A stretch of DNA of 64,000 bases, from positions 142,001 through 206,000 of the forward strand of contig CAJNDS010002471.1 of NCBI GenBank assembly GCA_905221605.1, given 5' to 3'. Shown piece after piece: positions 1-10,338 of the stretch. The notes beneath the pieces are model-generated. The model was given only the letters and a program-made list of their open reading frames with translations. It did not search any database and had not been told where the DNA came from. Numbering within the stretch: the stretch's first letter is position 1; each line of letters starts with the position of its first letter. The DNA comes from Symbiodinium natans. Lineage: Eukaryota; Sar; Dinophyceae; Suessiales; Symbiodiniaceae. The position numbers and the translations under genes are program-made.

Positions 1-640
1 ACGTAGGGGGGTCAAAGGTGCCAAAGTTCCTAGTTAATAGGAAACAAACCATGTAAAACCTTTCGAGCCAAGCAGCGAAGAGCTTACCGGCTTCGGGGCT
101 CCAGATGGGCTTCAGGTTTCGGCACAACATAACTCTCATTTTTTAATAGAATTTCCAGTGTCCCTAAATAGCCTACACCTTTGAACACATAGCTTCTCTG
201 GAGCACATCGTAACGCCATCCTAAGCACCAGACCTACAAATCTTCTGCGTAGCTGTTGAAGCAGTGTGTCTCAATGGCGAATGGTTTGGGGGCATGCCAG
301 TCGCACAAAACACTAATCATGCAAGGGAAGTAGAGGGCCACAGGTACAGAACACAATGGATGCCATGAGTTCAACGAACTTCAATTCACGAACTTCACAG
401 GAACGGAAGGACAGAAATCACTTTGGAACACTGTAGTCGTGAAGTGTTGCTTCAGGCGTAGTATTCATTTTGAAAAAGTTAGCGCGACATTCAAGTGACA
501 CAAGACCTTTCATGGAGTGTGCATGGCTTCATAATGATGTCGTTGACAACGGCCCCAAACGGTGCAGGATGCGTACATCCCAGGTTTGCTTCTGCTCTGG
601 AATGTTTACTTTACATTAGCTTGGTGGAAACGACCAGGTT
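1..640. other. No gene resolved
   Basis: This AT-balanced stretch has no telomeric array and no convincing exon on either strand. Short ORFs exist but none shows a splice-bounded, protein-like segment. Confidence 0.4.
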
Positions 641-769
641 TGGTGGATGCTTGGCTTGTCAGCTTTGCTTCGGATCAAGAATGCGACTCGGGTGTTGGAT
701 CGTCGCTACTGCAGGCCTGCCCGAATTCAGGTAGAAGGTCTAGGCCGTTTCGGGCTTGAGAGTTCAGGT

Positions 770-856
770 TTAGGTTTTGTATACTGGTGGAAGATGGTCG
801 AACTTATACGACCACCCGCGAACATCCACTGTATCGAAGAACTTTTGTTGCCGCAC
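770..856 (-). CDS. Exon of unknown protein, possibly 3'-terminal
   Basis: On the minus strand an AG at CCGTAG opens a frame of 28 codons (RQQKFFDTVDVRGWSYKFDH...) that ends in TAA at 770-772. A donor GTATAC inside it is an alternative end. Composition is strongly protein-like and the other frames are not. It lies downstream of the EF-hand exon and may be the end of the same gene. No family is recognised. Confidence 0.5.
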   Translation of the reverse strand: MRQQKFFDTVDVRGWSYKFDHLPPVYKT

Positions 857-871
857 CTACGGATAAGACCA

Positions 872-1016
872 CCAAACCCCAAACCCCAAACCCCAAAACC
901 CAAACCCAAAACCCAAACCCCAAACCCTAAAAAAAACCCAAACCCTAAACCCCAAAACCCAAAACCCAAACCCTAAAACCCCAAACCCAAACCCCAGACC
1001 CTAAACCCTGCTAAAC
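872..1016 (-). repeat. Degenerate telomeric array (CCCAAACC/CCCTAAA)
   Basis: Imperfect C-rich telomere-like units run up to the donor of the EF-hand exon at 1017. On the transcribed minus strand they read GTTTAG..., the donor-side polarity seen elsewhere. Confidence 0.8.
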
Positions 1017-1111
1017 CCTGAAGGGGAAGAGAGCAGAGGGATCCGAGGCGCAATTCCATGGGCTCCAGCAGGCCGGACTGATTCACGTCGAAGCCTGGGC
1101 CGAAGTCAACT
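1017..1111 (-). CDS. EF-hand exon
   Basis: The exon runs from acceptor CTCCCAG to donor G|GTTTAG (95 nt). It encodes VDFGPGFDVNQSGLLEPMEL followed by RLGSLCSLPLQ. The loop D-V-N-Q-S-G-L-L-E-P-M-E has D1, N3, S5, G6, a hydrophobic residue at 8 and E12, the canonical calcium-binding EF-hand pattern. Only one hand is visible and its partner should lie in a neighbouring exon. It is probably part of the 0.8-5.5 kb minus-strand gene, but exons between 1.1 and 1.7 kb are unresolved. Calcium binding is inferred from the motif. Confidence 0.6.
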
Positions 1112-1149
1112 CTGGGAGACCCTCCAAGAATTTGCGGGGGAAGTCGGGC

Positions 1150-1300
1150 CCCAAACCCTAAACCCTAAACCCTAAACCCTAAACCCTAAACCCTCAACCC
1201 TAAACCCTAAACCCTAAACCCTAAACCCTAAACCCTAAACCCTAAACCCTAAACCCTATAACCCTAAACCCTATAACCCTAAACCCTATTACCCTAAACC
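1150..1300 (-). repeat. Interstitial telomeric array CCCTAAA
   Basis: About twenty near-perfect CCCTAAA units with a few CCCTATAA variants at the right end. A shorter array of the same polarity follows at 1425-1495. Confidence 0.95.
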
Positions 1301-1584
1301 CTACACCGATATTGCCTGTAAAGAGGTGGTGTAGAACAGAAGTGCAGTGGGGTATTTTTTGCAGTGGGCTTGACTCGATTTTTAGGGGTCGGCACTTGCG
1401 CTCGGAGAACTGCACTTCCAAAGTCCCTAAACCCTAAACCCTAAACCCTAAACCCTAAACCCTAACCCTAAACCCTAAACCCTAAACCCTAAACCCTCAG
1501 AAACAAGCATTTAGGGTTTCGGGTTAAGGCTTGGGAGCCCCCAGTAACCATACTATAAAAACGGCATGCATTTTGGGGTTGGTT

Positions 1585-1680
1585 TAGGGTTTAGGGTTTA
1601 GGGTTTAGGGTTTAGGGTTTAGGGTTTAGGGTTTAGGGTTTAGGGTTTAGGGTTTAGGGTTTAGGGTTTAGGGTTTAGGC
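1585..1680 (+). repeat. Interstitial telomeric array TTTAGGG
   Basis: About thirteen perfect TTTAGGG units. On the minus strand they read CCCTAAA. Confidence 0.95.
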
Positions 1681-1720
1681 AACCCAGAACCAAAAAAGGC
1701 AAAGGGTACCACTGGGCTAC

Positions 1721-4700
1721 CATGGAAACAAGCGTTTAGGGGCTCTCCTCGCGGTGGGATGGACTGGCCTGGGGCATGAGACCCTCCCAGCTTGGTGGGT
1801 GCTCGCAGATCAGCGAAGGCCGTGCTGTAAACTCTGACCTCCGATGCTCTAGATCCTACTAGGTTGCCCAGTAACCCAGGATTAAAAAGGGTGCCCTTTT
1901 ATGCTGAAAAGGGTTGATAAGGAAACCTAAACCCCCCCAAAAAGGGAATAAGGGTACTACAGGGCATAATTGGCCCAGAACCCCCTCCGTTTTTGCTTTC
2001 AGGGGTTTTCGGGAACCTAAACCCCCCAAGAAGGGAATAAGGGTACACTCTAGCCCAGAACCCTCCCAGAAAACTAGATCACAGGCACGTTGGAAGGCCA
2101 TCTGGACAGACAGGCCCTGCCCGTAGATCGCGGCATGAAGGCGGACGGCACGCACCCTGGCCAGGATTTGCCTCAGCATGCGTAAGGGTTGCCTAAACCC
2201 TAAACCCTAAACCTTATAAACCCTAAACCTAAACCCTTCTTGGGGATTGCGCAGCTTCCTGCAGTACATGCTGACTTCACAAAACTGGGAGCTTTGCCGA
2301 GCGAAACGAGAAGACGACCAAAGGACCCAAACAGCAACTGGTCATCCAATGCCTGAAACTCTCAACCGCCCGCATGGGACTCAAGCAGACTGAGGGGATT
2401 TGGGGATTTACAAAAACTCATACGTACATACATACATACATACAAATGAACATACATACATACAAACATACATATGACATACAAGATGGAAGCAGCCGCT
2501 TAAGGGGCGGGGGGGTTGAGAAGTCCTCGGCCCATGAGCCCCATATGGCCTCTGTCTCTTGGGACGTTAGGGTTTAGGGTTTAGGGTTTAGGGTTTAGGG
2601 TTTAGGGTTTAGGGTTTAGGGTTTAGGGTTCGGGAAACCCTAGGGCCCTAGGGTTTAAAGGGTTTAAGGTTTAGGGTTTAAATCCTTAATAGGGGGGGGG
2701 GGGGGTACTACAATCCCTATTAAGGGCTGTTAGTATAAGACGGGAACTCGCCGTTTTGTCTTTTCCGTCACAGAAGACTCACTCAACCCAAGCCCTTGAA
2801 CTCCGAACTTAGATCTTCACCCCAATGTAAAGTTTGTATCTTGTGCTGGGCTGCTCGAACTCCAGCCAAGGCCGCAGCACCTCCGCACTCAAACAGCTTT
2901 CGTTAAGTGCTACTCATGCATTCCCAGGGCTTGCAAGCAAGGCCCCCCCCCCCAAAAGCATCAGCAAAACTCTCTAGGGTTTAGGGTTTAGGGTTTAGGG
3001 TTTAGGGTTTAGGGTTTAGGGTTTACGGTTTAGGGGGACTTCTGTCCATCCAGCTAGCCAACGACCTAGCAGCCTGTGCTACATGCCGGAGGCATCAATA
3101 TCACACCGCCGGTGCCCAGCGCTGTCGCTGAAGGATGTGGGGTTTAGGGTTTAGGGTTTAGGGTTTAGGGTTTAGGGCTTAGGGTTTAGGGTTTAGGGTT
3201 TAGGGTATCCTACTTCATACGCTTCACGACATGCTGCGGTGGTAAAAAGTTTGCCTGCGTCGACCTCGAGCAGTTCAGACGATCCAAGGACTATCCAGTT
3301 CAATATCCCCCTAGGCATGCTTGTCGCTGGGGGCATCGAAGACCTCCCTCCTGCAAACTCCTCAAGCACTGGACAGGTCTGAGGCATATAAAGCTCTAGT
3401 TCGGCTTCCCATGCCTCTGCAACCGGTTGCTGCTCCCAACCGCCAGCTGCGCCCCCTCCCATGGCAGAGGCATGCAGGGAAGGATCAAGCGGAAGGGGTC
3501 TGAAACGAACCCGCATCCGCACCACATGATGCCCAAAACATCCGACTCGAACCAATCAACCGTTTTTCAGTTGCCCTCCCACATCTTGGCATGCGTGCTA
3601 CGAGGGACAGCCCAGCTTTTCCGGGTTCATCGCTTACACACTCGGACAATCCGAGGCAACAGTTTTGGGGGTTGAGGATCGAAGGGCTTAGGATTCAAGG
3701 GCATAGTGACATGTGATTCCTCGGCACTTCGTGGCATGTCAAGAAACTTTTCTGGCCTAAACCCTAAACCCTAAACCTTATAAACCCTAAGCCCTAAGCC
3801 CAAAACCCTAACCCCTAGAAACCCTGGCAGCTACATCCGCTACCTCCGACTCCTTTCAAGCCTACGGAGGGCCTCCACGTCGACGGCAGCCACCCAGGCC
3901 TTCGAAAAAGCGGCGTCGGTCAAAGGGCCTGCCAGAAGGGCAGCTGCAAGTTCTAGGCGGGTCTAGGGTTTAGGGTTTATAGGTTTAGGGTTGAGGGCTT
4001 AGGGAGGAGCCTTCGTAAAGCCTAATCCCCTATGCAGTACAGCTTCGCTGTGTTTTCTTTCAAAAAAAAGGGAGGAGCCTTATATATTCCTCGTGAGAAG
4101 TCTTCACCCCAGGCTTTGGAGGCAGCGGGGAAGGCCTGTTTCGCTGCAGCGCCCGCAGCAGCACCGAGATCTCGGGCGGTCCTCGGCTCTGGTCGGGCAC
4201 ACAGGCTCTTAAGCCCGCACTTGCCGCCTCCCCCCCCCCCCTAAACCCTAAACCCTAAACCCTAAACCCTAAACCCTAAACCCTAAACCCTAAACCCTAA
4301 ACCCTAAACCCTAAACCTTACCCTGGTAAGCCCTGCTTGCCCAATATCATGCGAGGCTCGGTAGAAGGATTGGCCATCCAAGAAACGGGCCAGCTGATGC
4401 AACATGCGGCACTGGAATGTCGGGCCTGCCAGGGCAAGGGTTTAGGGTTTAGGGTTTAGGGTTCAGGGTTCAGGGTTCAGGGTTCAGGGTTCAGGGTTCA
4501 GGGTTTAGGGTTTAGGGTTGAGTGCCAAACCCAGAGGCCATGCTCGACAGGCGTGCTAGTCTTCTTAGGGTGGAAACATGTAAGATCAAACAACCCCAAC
4601 GAAACCCCCTAAACCCTAAACCCTAAACCCTAAAACCCTAAACCCCAAACCCACGGAACCACGAAGAAGGCCTGGTTGAAATCCCTTGGAGGCATCCAGC

Positions 4701-5478
4701 ACAGCATTGCCGGCGAAGACGCACCGCAAAGACAAAGCGGAGCTCGGCGACTCCCTCGGTTGTTACATATGGGGCCTTAATAATTAGAATAGGGAGGGTT
4801 TAGGGTTTAGGGCTTAGGGTTTCTGGGTGTCAAATAGTTTAATAATCAAGGGACGATGAGGACATTCGAAGTTATTATTCGACCCCTGTACTTAAGCTTG
4901 GGCTGCGTGGGCTATGGCCTAAGGTTTCGACGGCACCTCTCGGTTTGCAGGGCCCTCCGGGCCTGTGGGTGTGTATAGAGCTTGCCTCTCTTGCAGCCAC
5001 GAGTGTTTGGCGAAGATTGGGAAACACATTTGCCGGCCACACAATCTTAACAGGGGCCAATCTGGCGGTGCTGTTGCCCTGCGGATCGGCAACACAACCC
5101 CAACAAACAATCAAGTAAGCGGCTGTGACATGGCCCTGACATACAGCAAGGTGGAGCCAGGACCAAAAGCAACGCAAACAAAGTGGTATCATGAGCATGA
5201 TGCTCAGCTATGTTGTCAAGACATAGTCGTGGTATAGTCTTGTAAACTAGTGGACCAATTCTTGGTCTTCTTCTTTCATACTGAAATGATGCACTCCTTC
5301 CATGACGCCGACTCGCGCCCGAAATACCCCAAACCACGCGCCCGCCCCTCCACCACCCTCACATCAGGAACCTGATCCGAGAACACGGACCTCGATCTTT
5401 TATCGGGGACGTGCCTTCCCATGCATGGCGTTCCGCTAAACCTCGCCCCCAGCAGGGCCACCCTTTTCCGTACCATCC
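1721..5478 (-). CDS. Multi-exon gene of unknown function (13 exons resolved)
   Basis: Exons in coding order: about 5478-5282, 5078-4937, 4742-4660, 4425-4322, 4207-4108, 3943-3844, 3499-3214, 3127-3107, 2896-2821, 2551-2472, 2352-2235, 2171-2083, 1831-1721. From 4425 to 2352 every donor (GTAAGG, GTGAAG, GTAGCG, GTAGGA, GTGTGA, GTATGT) and acceptor gives matching phases. The encoded segments are protein-like, for example FQCRMLHQLARFLDGQSFYR, PEPRTARDLGAAAGAAAKQA, LLAGPLTDAAFSKAWVAAVD and ILARVRAVRLHAAIYGQGLS. The join 2352 to 2171 works only if the donor is taken two repeats inside the TTTAGGG array. The join 4937 to 4742 is unresolved. Exons are mostly near 100 nt and introns 75-340 bp, nearly all holding telomeric repeats. 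I recognise no family apart from the EF-hand downstream. The true start and end are unknown. Confidence 0.65.
2418..2475. repeat. CATA/TACA microsatellite
   Basis: An imperfect (ACAT)n tract within an intron of the large minus-strand gene. Confidence 0.9.
2567..2632 (+). repeat. Interstitial telomeric array TTTAGGG
   Basis: Nine TTTAGGG units, then degenerate units to about 2690 and a run of about 13 Gs. It lies inside the intron between exons 2821-2896 and 2472-2551 of a minus-strand gene, next to the acceptor. Confidence 0.95.
4208..4321 (-). repeat. Intron built on a telomeric array
   Basis: On the minus strand the intron begins GTAAGG, runs directly into about 12 TTTAGGG units, then a G run, and ends CGGGCTTAAG. 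The flanking exons encode QAGLTR and SLCARPEP, and the phase is 0 on both sides. More than 70 percent of this 114-bp intron is telomeric repeat. Confidence 0.75.
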
Positions 5479-5567
5479 TCTGGCATCCCCCAAGCTATAC
5501 AATACCGTCCCGTGGCCGTCCCCAAGAATCCCTTCTTTTCACCTGCCCGCTTGGTACATAGACGAGA

Positions 5568-5591
5568 ACCCAACAGCGTACGCAATTGGCT
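5568..5591 (+). repeat. Direct repeat, copy 1
   Basis: The 23-bp core CCCAACAGCGTACGCAATTG plus GCT recurs exactly at 6256-6278. The two copies bracket two GC-rich minisatellites, as a target-site duplication or duplicated splice-junction sequence would. Confidence 0.85.
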
Positions 5592-5619
5592 CAGAGTGCG
5601 GGCAATCGGGGTCGAGTTT

Positions 5620-5810
5620 CCGGGGGCGCTGCGGGGCGCTGTGGGGTGATGTGGGGCGCTGTGGGGAGGCGTGGGGGAGCTGTGGGGAGCCGTGAGGAGC
5701 TGTGGGGAGCTGCGGGGAGCTGTGGGGAGCTGCGGGGAGCTGCGGGAGCTGTGGGGAGCTGTGGGGAGCTGTGGGGAGCTGTGGGGAGCTGTGGGGAGCT
5801 GTGCTGTAGC
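5620..5810 (+). repeat. GCTGTGGGGA minisatellite
   Basis: A tandem array of 10-bp units close to GAGCTGTGGG with GCGGGG variants, open in several frames. It is probably intronic. Nearby minus-strand segments such as LTTGRADAFARAL (about 6440-6400) and DAVMAQDVQLTARLSS (about 6345-6290) look coding. Confidence 0.85.
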
Positions 5811-6084
5811 ATCGTGAAGATTCGTAGTGTTGAGACGGGTCTAGGCTTCGGCCACCATGACTGCGTGCGCTGACTAAGGCATGGAATATAGAACAAGGCG
5901 TCGGAGAGCATTCGCAGGTGAGACAGTTGAATTTATGTGTAGGCATCCTTTCTCTTAATGGGTAGTTTGGCATCCTCAGTGTTTTGTGTTGGAGTTGAAG
6001 AAGACAGCGTCCAGCATACGTCTGAAACCGCACAGCGAAAAGGATTTTTTTAACGGCTGCATGCTGATATCGTCACGTCCCCGC

Positions 6085-6235
6085 CGCTCCCCGCCTGCCG
6101 CTCCGCGCCGCTCCGCGCCGCTCCCCGCCGCTCCCGCCGCTCCTCGCCGCTCCCCGCCGCTCCTCGCCGCTCCTCGCCGCTCCCCGCCGCTCCCCGCCGC
6201 TCCTCGCCGCTCCTCGCCGCTCCTCGCGCTCCGGC
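6085..6235 (-). repeat. GCGGGGAGCG minisatellite
   Basis: Tandem 10-bp units, CCGCTCCCCG or CCGCTCCTCG on the plus strand. It resembles the array at 5620-5810 on the opposite strand and is bounded on its right by the second 23-bp direct repeat. Confidence 0.85.
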
Positions 6236-7079
6236 GCTCCCTGGGATTCACCGACCCCAACAGCGTACGCAATTGGCTTTCGGGTAACAAAAACTCGACA
6301 AGCGCGCTGTCAGCTGAACATCTTGAGCCATGACAGCATCTTGAGCGCTGGAGTTGGGGGTTAACATCTTGATTTGTGAAGCACCCTAAACGTTCAAATC
6401 CTAGCGCTCGCGCAAATGCATCAGCGCGGCCAGTTGTCAACTGCAAAACCTTCTTGCCTTACTTTTCAGGAACAAAATGACTGAGGCCGAATCCCTGCTC
6501 AGACACCATCGTCGTTGCACCGTACCCGCCTAAGAATTACAAATGCCCTTATGATCCCTTTATAAATAATACAGACTTTAATAACCCCCAAAACCCTGTT
6601 GTAAGTGTTTAGGCCCCCCATACTAAACTCAATCGGGCCATGTAGCTTCAAGATGGCCGCCCCCTCTTGGAGGCGCGCATGGAGAATGCGCCGCAGGGTC
6701 TCCGCCTGGCTCACGGTGGAAGGCTTGCAGGACCACTGTTGAGGGTGAGGGTTTAGGGTTTTTTTTGGCCAGCCGCCTAGCTGACACTCAGGTTTAGGGT
6801 TTCAAGTTTACCATGTAGGGTTTAGGTTTTCAGTTCTTAGTTTCTTTAAAGAGGTTTTTTGTTTCAAACCAGCGTGTCAACCTTAGGGCGGGGGGTTTTG
6901 GCATTCAACCAAAAGTAGCGGCTTGCAAGGCGGCTCTGTGGCTCGCACGGTGGAGCCATATGCTACTTTTCAACTAAAGGGGAGGGGTACAGGGGGGTGG
7001 AGGGGGAGCAAGGGGGTATCGGGGGGGGGGGGGGGGGGGTACAGGGGGGGTATAGGGTATAGATCTCGTGCCCGTGCGC

Positions 7080-7143
7080 GCTCTAGAGGTAGAGGTAGAG
7101 GTAGAGGTGGAGGAGGAGGAGGTGGTGGTGGTGGTGGTCATCG

Positions 7144-7174
<31 letters not shown>

Positions 7175-7190
7175 AGTAGTAGTAGTAGTT

Positions 7191-7245
<55 letters not shown>

Positions 7246-7260
7246 CAGTAGCAGTAGAAG
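7080..7260 (+). repeat. GAGGTA / GTC / GTA compound microsatellite
   Basis: Successive (GAGGTA)n, (GTGGTG)n, (GTC)n and (GTA)n blocks follow a 19-nt G run at about 7021. Translations are homopolymeric (poly-Val, poly-Ser, poly-Tyr) and not treated as protein. Confidence 0.95.
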
Positions 7261-7499
7261 AAGCATAGTAGCCAAGCCTGTGCTTTCACCCCGCCTCTGC
7301 CAGGGACAGTAGCACAAAGTTCCGGCCAACATCTCCTCGGGCAGGTTTGCAAAGCCATCTCCAGCCAAGACAAGTCAGTCTTCAGGTTTTCGGGCCAGGT
7401 TTAGGATTTAGGCTTTAGGGTTTGGGGTTTAAGGTTTATATAGGGTTTGGACCTTGGTTTCGTCACTGCCGGCTGTGCAGGCTTCATGAGCAAACATAC

Positions 7500-7752
7500 G
7501 GAGACTGTTTTCTCGAATTCCTTTGCTGCAAGTATCGGGTGCGGAAGCGCCCGTCCAAGAGAAGCTGCACCATGTCCTGGACAGAGTGGCAAGCAAACCG
7601 ACCTTGAGGAATTTGCAGCTTGGTTTGCAGCTATCAGCAAGTGATTGCATGACCCAACACCTTTGATGCAGTAAGCTGGTAAGCAAGATTTTCTGCAGTA
7701 TTTGCAAGGAGCTGGATTCCATGACTTGTCCCAAAACTCTATCAGATGCCAA
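7500..7752 (-). CDS. Two-exon piece of unknown protein
   Basis: The first block (7752-7603) encodes ESSSLQILQKILLTSLLHQR and onward, ending LK at a GTCGGT donor. The second (7576-7500) encodes DMVQLLLDGRFRTRYLQQRN. Phase 0 is kept on both sides. The implied intron is only 26 nt (GTCGGT...TCCAG). Reading through it in the first frame is also open, so the short intron is a proposal. No family is recognised. Confidence 0.45.
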
Positions 7753-8639
7753 GAGAACGACAGCTGGAGCTTGGAAGAACTACTTGAGCCACCTGAAAAC
7801 TCTCAAAAGAGTTGGAAAACCTAAGGCTTTCATTGGAGCTTGAGGCCAGAGAAAAACATAAAGCAAGACACAAGCCCTGTTAGCACCTTCGCTACTTTTC
7901 TGCTACATCGTTTATGTGCGCAATGCAGTGAAAGATGAAACGACCAAAACCAAAAAAACGCACCACCATATCTACGAGAACTTACTTTCTTCAACATTAA
8001 CAGCTCGATACCCTATATGTTTGCTAACGCACATAGTCATTGCTTATGACAATCCTGACACATGCAAACCGCCTCAAAGCTCGAGATGACCCCAGCCCGC
8101 ACGCCCCTAGCAGTCAAATTCTGTAAAGTAGGGGCCTTAACAATTAGAACAGGGTTTTGAGAGGCTTAATATAGTACATTTATAAGGGGACCAGAAGGGA
8201 ACACGATTAGAAATTGTTCCGACGGCACTGTCCGTGTAGCTCAACTTCTCGTCATGCTTGCGCCCAAGAATGGCCAAAGCTGCTGCAGGATCACCTGCTA
8301 CAAAAGGCAAGATGAGAGAAGCTTGAGTCCCGGGCGGGCAGCAAGAGCTCTGCGTCGCGGGGTGTATGTATACATGTGTATAAGCACATAAAAAAATAGG
8401 GGGCACAAATACATATATATATATATACATATATTCTTTATTTCTCTACTCCTTATATTAAAATTACGCTCTTGGCCACTGCATGGACATGGAAAGGAGG
8501 CATACCTCACTCGATCTTGCATAAATTGGCAGCAGTCACATGCCACAGACCCCTCAACTCGAAACCTATAATCATCTTCAATACAAAAGAAAAGGTTTGT
8601 GAATTGGACGCTGGGCACTGAAAGAAAGTCTTGTCAAGG

Positions 8640-9111
8640 CCACATGTGTGGCACTGATGTTGCTAGAAGCTGTCACAGCAACGGTGGGGGAGGACCCTAC
8701 TAGAAGCATTCAGGGTTTTACGAAAAAATGGACCCCTACTATCGACTATTTGCCCAAAGTAGTAGGATTCCCTTGTCATACGGGCCCCAATAAGGTACCC
8801 CTAATTTCGGAAACCCCCATTTAACGTAAGCTGATGATAGTTGGAGTGGCCGCCGTAACCTTGAACACCCTAAGTGCTGAGATCCAAGGGGTCTTGCTGC
8901 TGTTTGCGGATTGCTGCCGAGCAAAGAAAAAATGGTATGGCTCTGGGTTGCAAATTCAGGTCTCCAGATTTCGGGTTTTAGGCTTTTGCGCATCACGAAT
9001 CTAGAGAGTGTGGCGCTGTTGGCGAGGGGACTGGGACGGGGAGGGCCCATAACTGCCGAGTGGCGCAAGGAAGCGTCCCAGTCGAAACTCGCAGCCAACA
9101 GCTCCATGAGC
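8640..9111 (-). CDS. Gene fragment with an introner
   Basis: The exon at 9111-8997 encodes LMELLAASFDWDASLRHSAV and onward to SATLSRF, with acceptor CCGTGAG and donor GTGATG. The exon at 8859-8815 encodes YGGHSNYHQLTLNG and ends at G|GTTTCC, the edge of an inverted-repeat element. The next exon from 8699 encodes GSSPTVAVTASSNISATHVA in matching phase 1. The 115-bp intron 8700-8814 is therefore a family-C element. The join 8997 to 8859 does not match in phase and needs another donor. Product unknown. Confidence 0.55.
8713..8819. mobile_element. Short inverted-repeat element, family C
   Basis: Ends are GGGGGTTTCCGAAATTAGGG on one side and a GGGTTTTACGAAAAAATGG variant on the other, with GGTACC near the right end. 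Other copies lie at 31308, 37145, 40593, 42612 and 59785. It has no coding capacity. Confidence 0.75.
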
Positions 9112-9504
9112 CTCACGGTGATGGAGGGTTTAGGGTTCAGGGTTTAGGGTTTTAGGGTTCAGGGTTCAGATTTTAGTGTTTAGCTGCAAAGGGCTAGTAT
9201 TTCATCTTGTTTCGACCAGGCTTTCTCGACAGATTTCAGATGCATCGTGAGCTTGAGGCTGATGCTCCTGAAGTTGTAAGGGCCTTGTGATCCAATGTTG
9301 GCGACGCCAAAGCACTGAGCCACATAGGCTCATCTAGGTTTCAGGGGATTGAGGCCAAGGTTCTGGAACATGCGCGGCGAGTAGAAACAGGCGACTTTGG
9401 GCAACTGCAACGATGTTCGTACGAGACTAAAGCTATTGCCTGGTTATCTGGGCATGCCACTTGTCCACCATCCAATCCATGTGTTCTCAAGTCGAAGACC
9501 CTGC

Positions 9505-9558
9505 AACCCTAAACCCTAAACCCTAAACCCTAAACCCTAAACCCTAAACCCTAAACCC
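9505..9558 (-). repeat. Interstitial telomeric array CCCTAAA
   Basis: Seven CCCTAAA units abut the 3' end of the minus-strand exon 9566-9677, so the intron starts with G-rich repeats on the transcribed strand. Confidence 0.9.
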
Positions 9559-9565
9559 CCTGAAC

Positions 9566-9677
9566 TCTTCCCTGGCTTCGCAAAAGGTAGAAGAAGTACG
9601 GAGGCCTCTGTGCACCGATCTCGCCAGGAGGTGGGGGCAGCTTCTCCACTTTCTTGCCAGCTGTCAAAGTATCGGAC
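9566..9677 (-). CDS. Exon of unknown protein
   Basis: The minus-strand segment between CCCTAAA (left) and TTTAGGG (right) arrays encodes SDTLTAGKKVEKLPPPPGEI followed by GAQRPPYFFYLLRSQGR. Acceptor GTGTGGAG or CTTTGACAG; donor GTTCAG or GTTTAG. It may belong with the exons at 10.3-11.5 kb. Confidence 0.6.
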
Positions 9678-10338
9678 CTCCACACATGAGAAGGGTTTAG
9701 GGTTTAGGGATTAGGGTTTAGGGTTTAGGGTATCCCAGACTTCTGCATGCGCTTGATGGGATTAGGAGGAAGGCGGATCTTTAGATGTAAGTACCGAACT
9801 TACAATGCTGCATTCAACTGCAGGAAACTCCTTCCAAGGCTTCGTTCGTGGAAGATCTGAGCCAACCTAGCAAACCATACAAAAAGGCAGCCTCAGGTTT
9901 CTGTGAGCGGTAATTAATCACAATCCGCTTCAGAGAAGAAAAGGGTCGCAGGATAGGGTTTTTGACTGGCGTTCATGCTGTTGATGGGCTTTGGAAGGCA
10001 CTGAGCGGTTGGTGTTGAGGACGCTTTTGGCATCTGGCAACCTTGCTGGCAGGCCTGTTCAGAGTGCTGTCTTGCAGGGCGGCGGTGTAAGAACCGACGT
10101 CCTCGGTTCGGCACTTCTTGTCACAGCTCAAGGTAGGGGCAAAAATTGGGCATTTGATCTAACCATGAACTGTTCATGAACTTACCTGCTGCCTTTGTTG
10201 TTCAAGCCTATGCATCCGAGAGCTGCAACGAAGCTGCTGGAGGGACCCAAAACCCGACTAGCCTTTAAGAATCAACACGGCTCTGCGCAGCGAAACCCAA
10301 CAACAAAAGAAACAACTTCAACAAAGGCAAAAAAAACT

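Noticed and set aside
872-1680. A true telomere or chromosome end
   Set aside because: Arrays are short, face both ways, are separated by coding segments and recur across the full 64 kb, so they are interstitial.
3321-3503. Plus-strand ORF opposite exon 3214-3499
   Set aside because: The minus-strand frame is longer, splice-bounded and phase-matched to its neighbours.
6923-7373. ORFs of poly-Val, poly-Leu, poly-Ser or poly-Tyr
   Set aside because: They are translations of the GTC/GTA microsatellite in several frames, with no unique coding flank.
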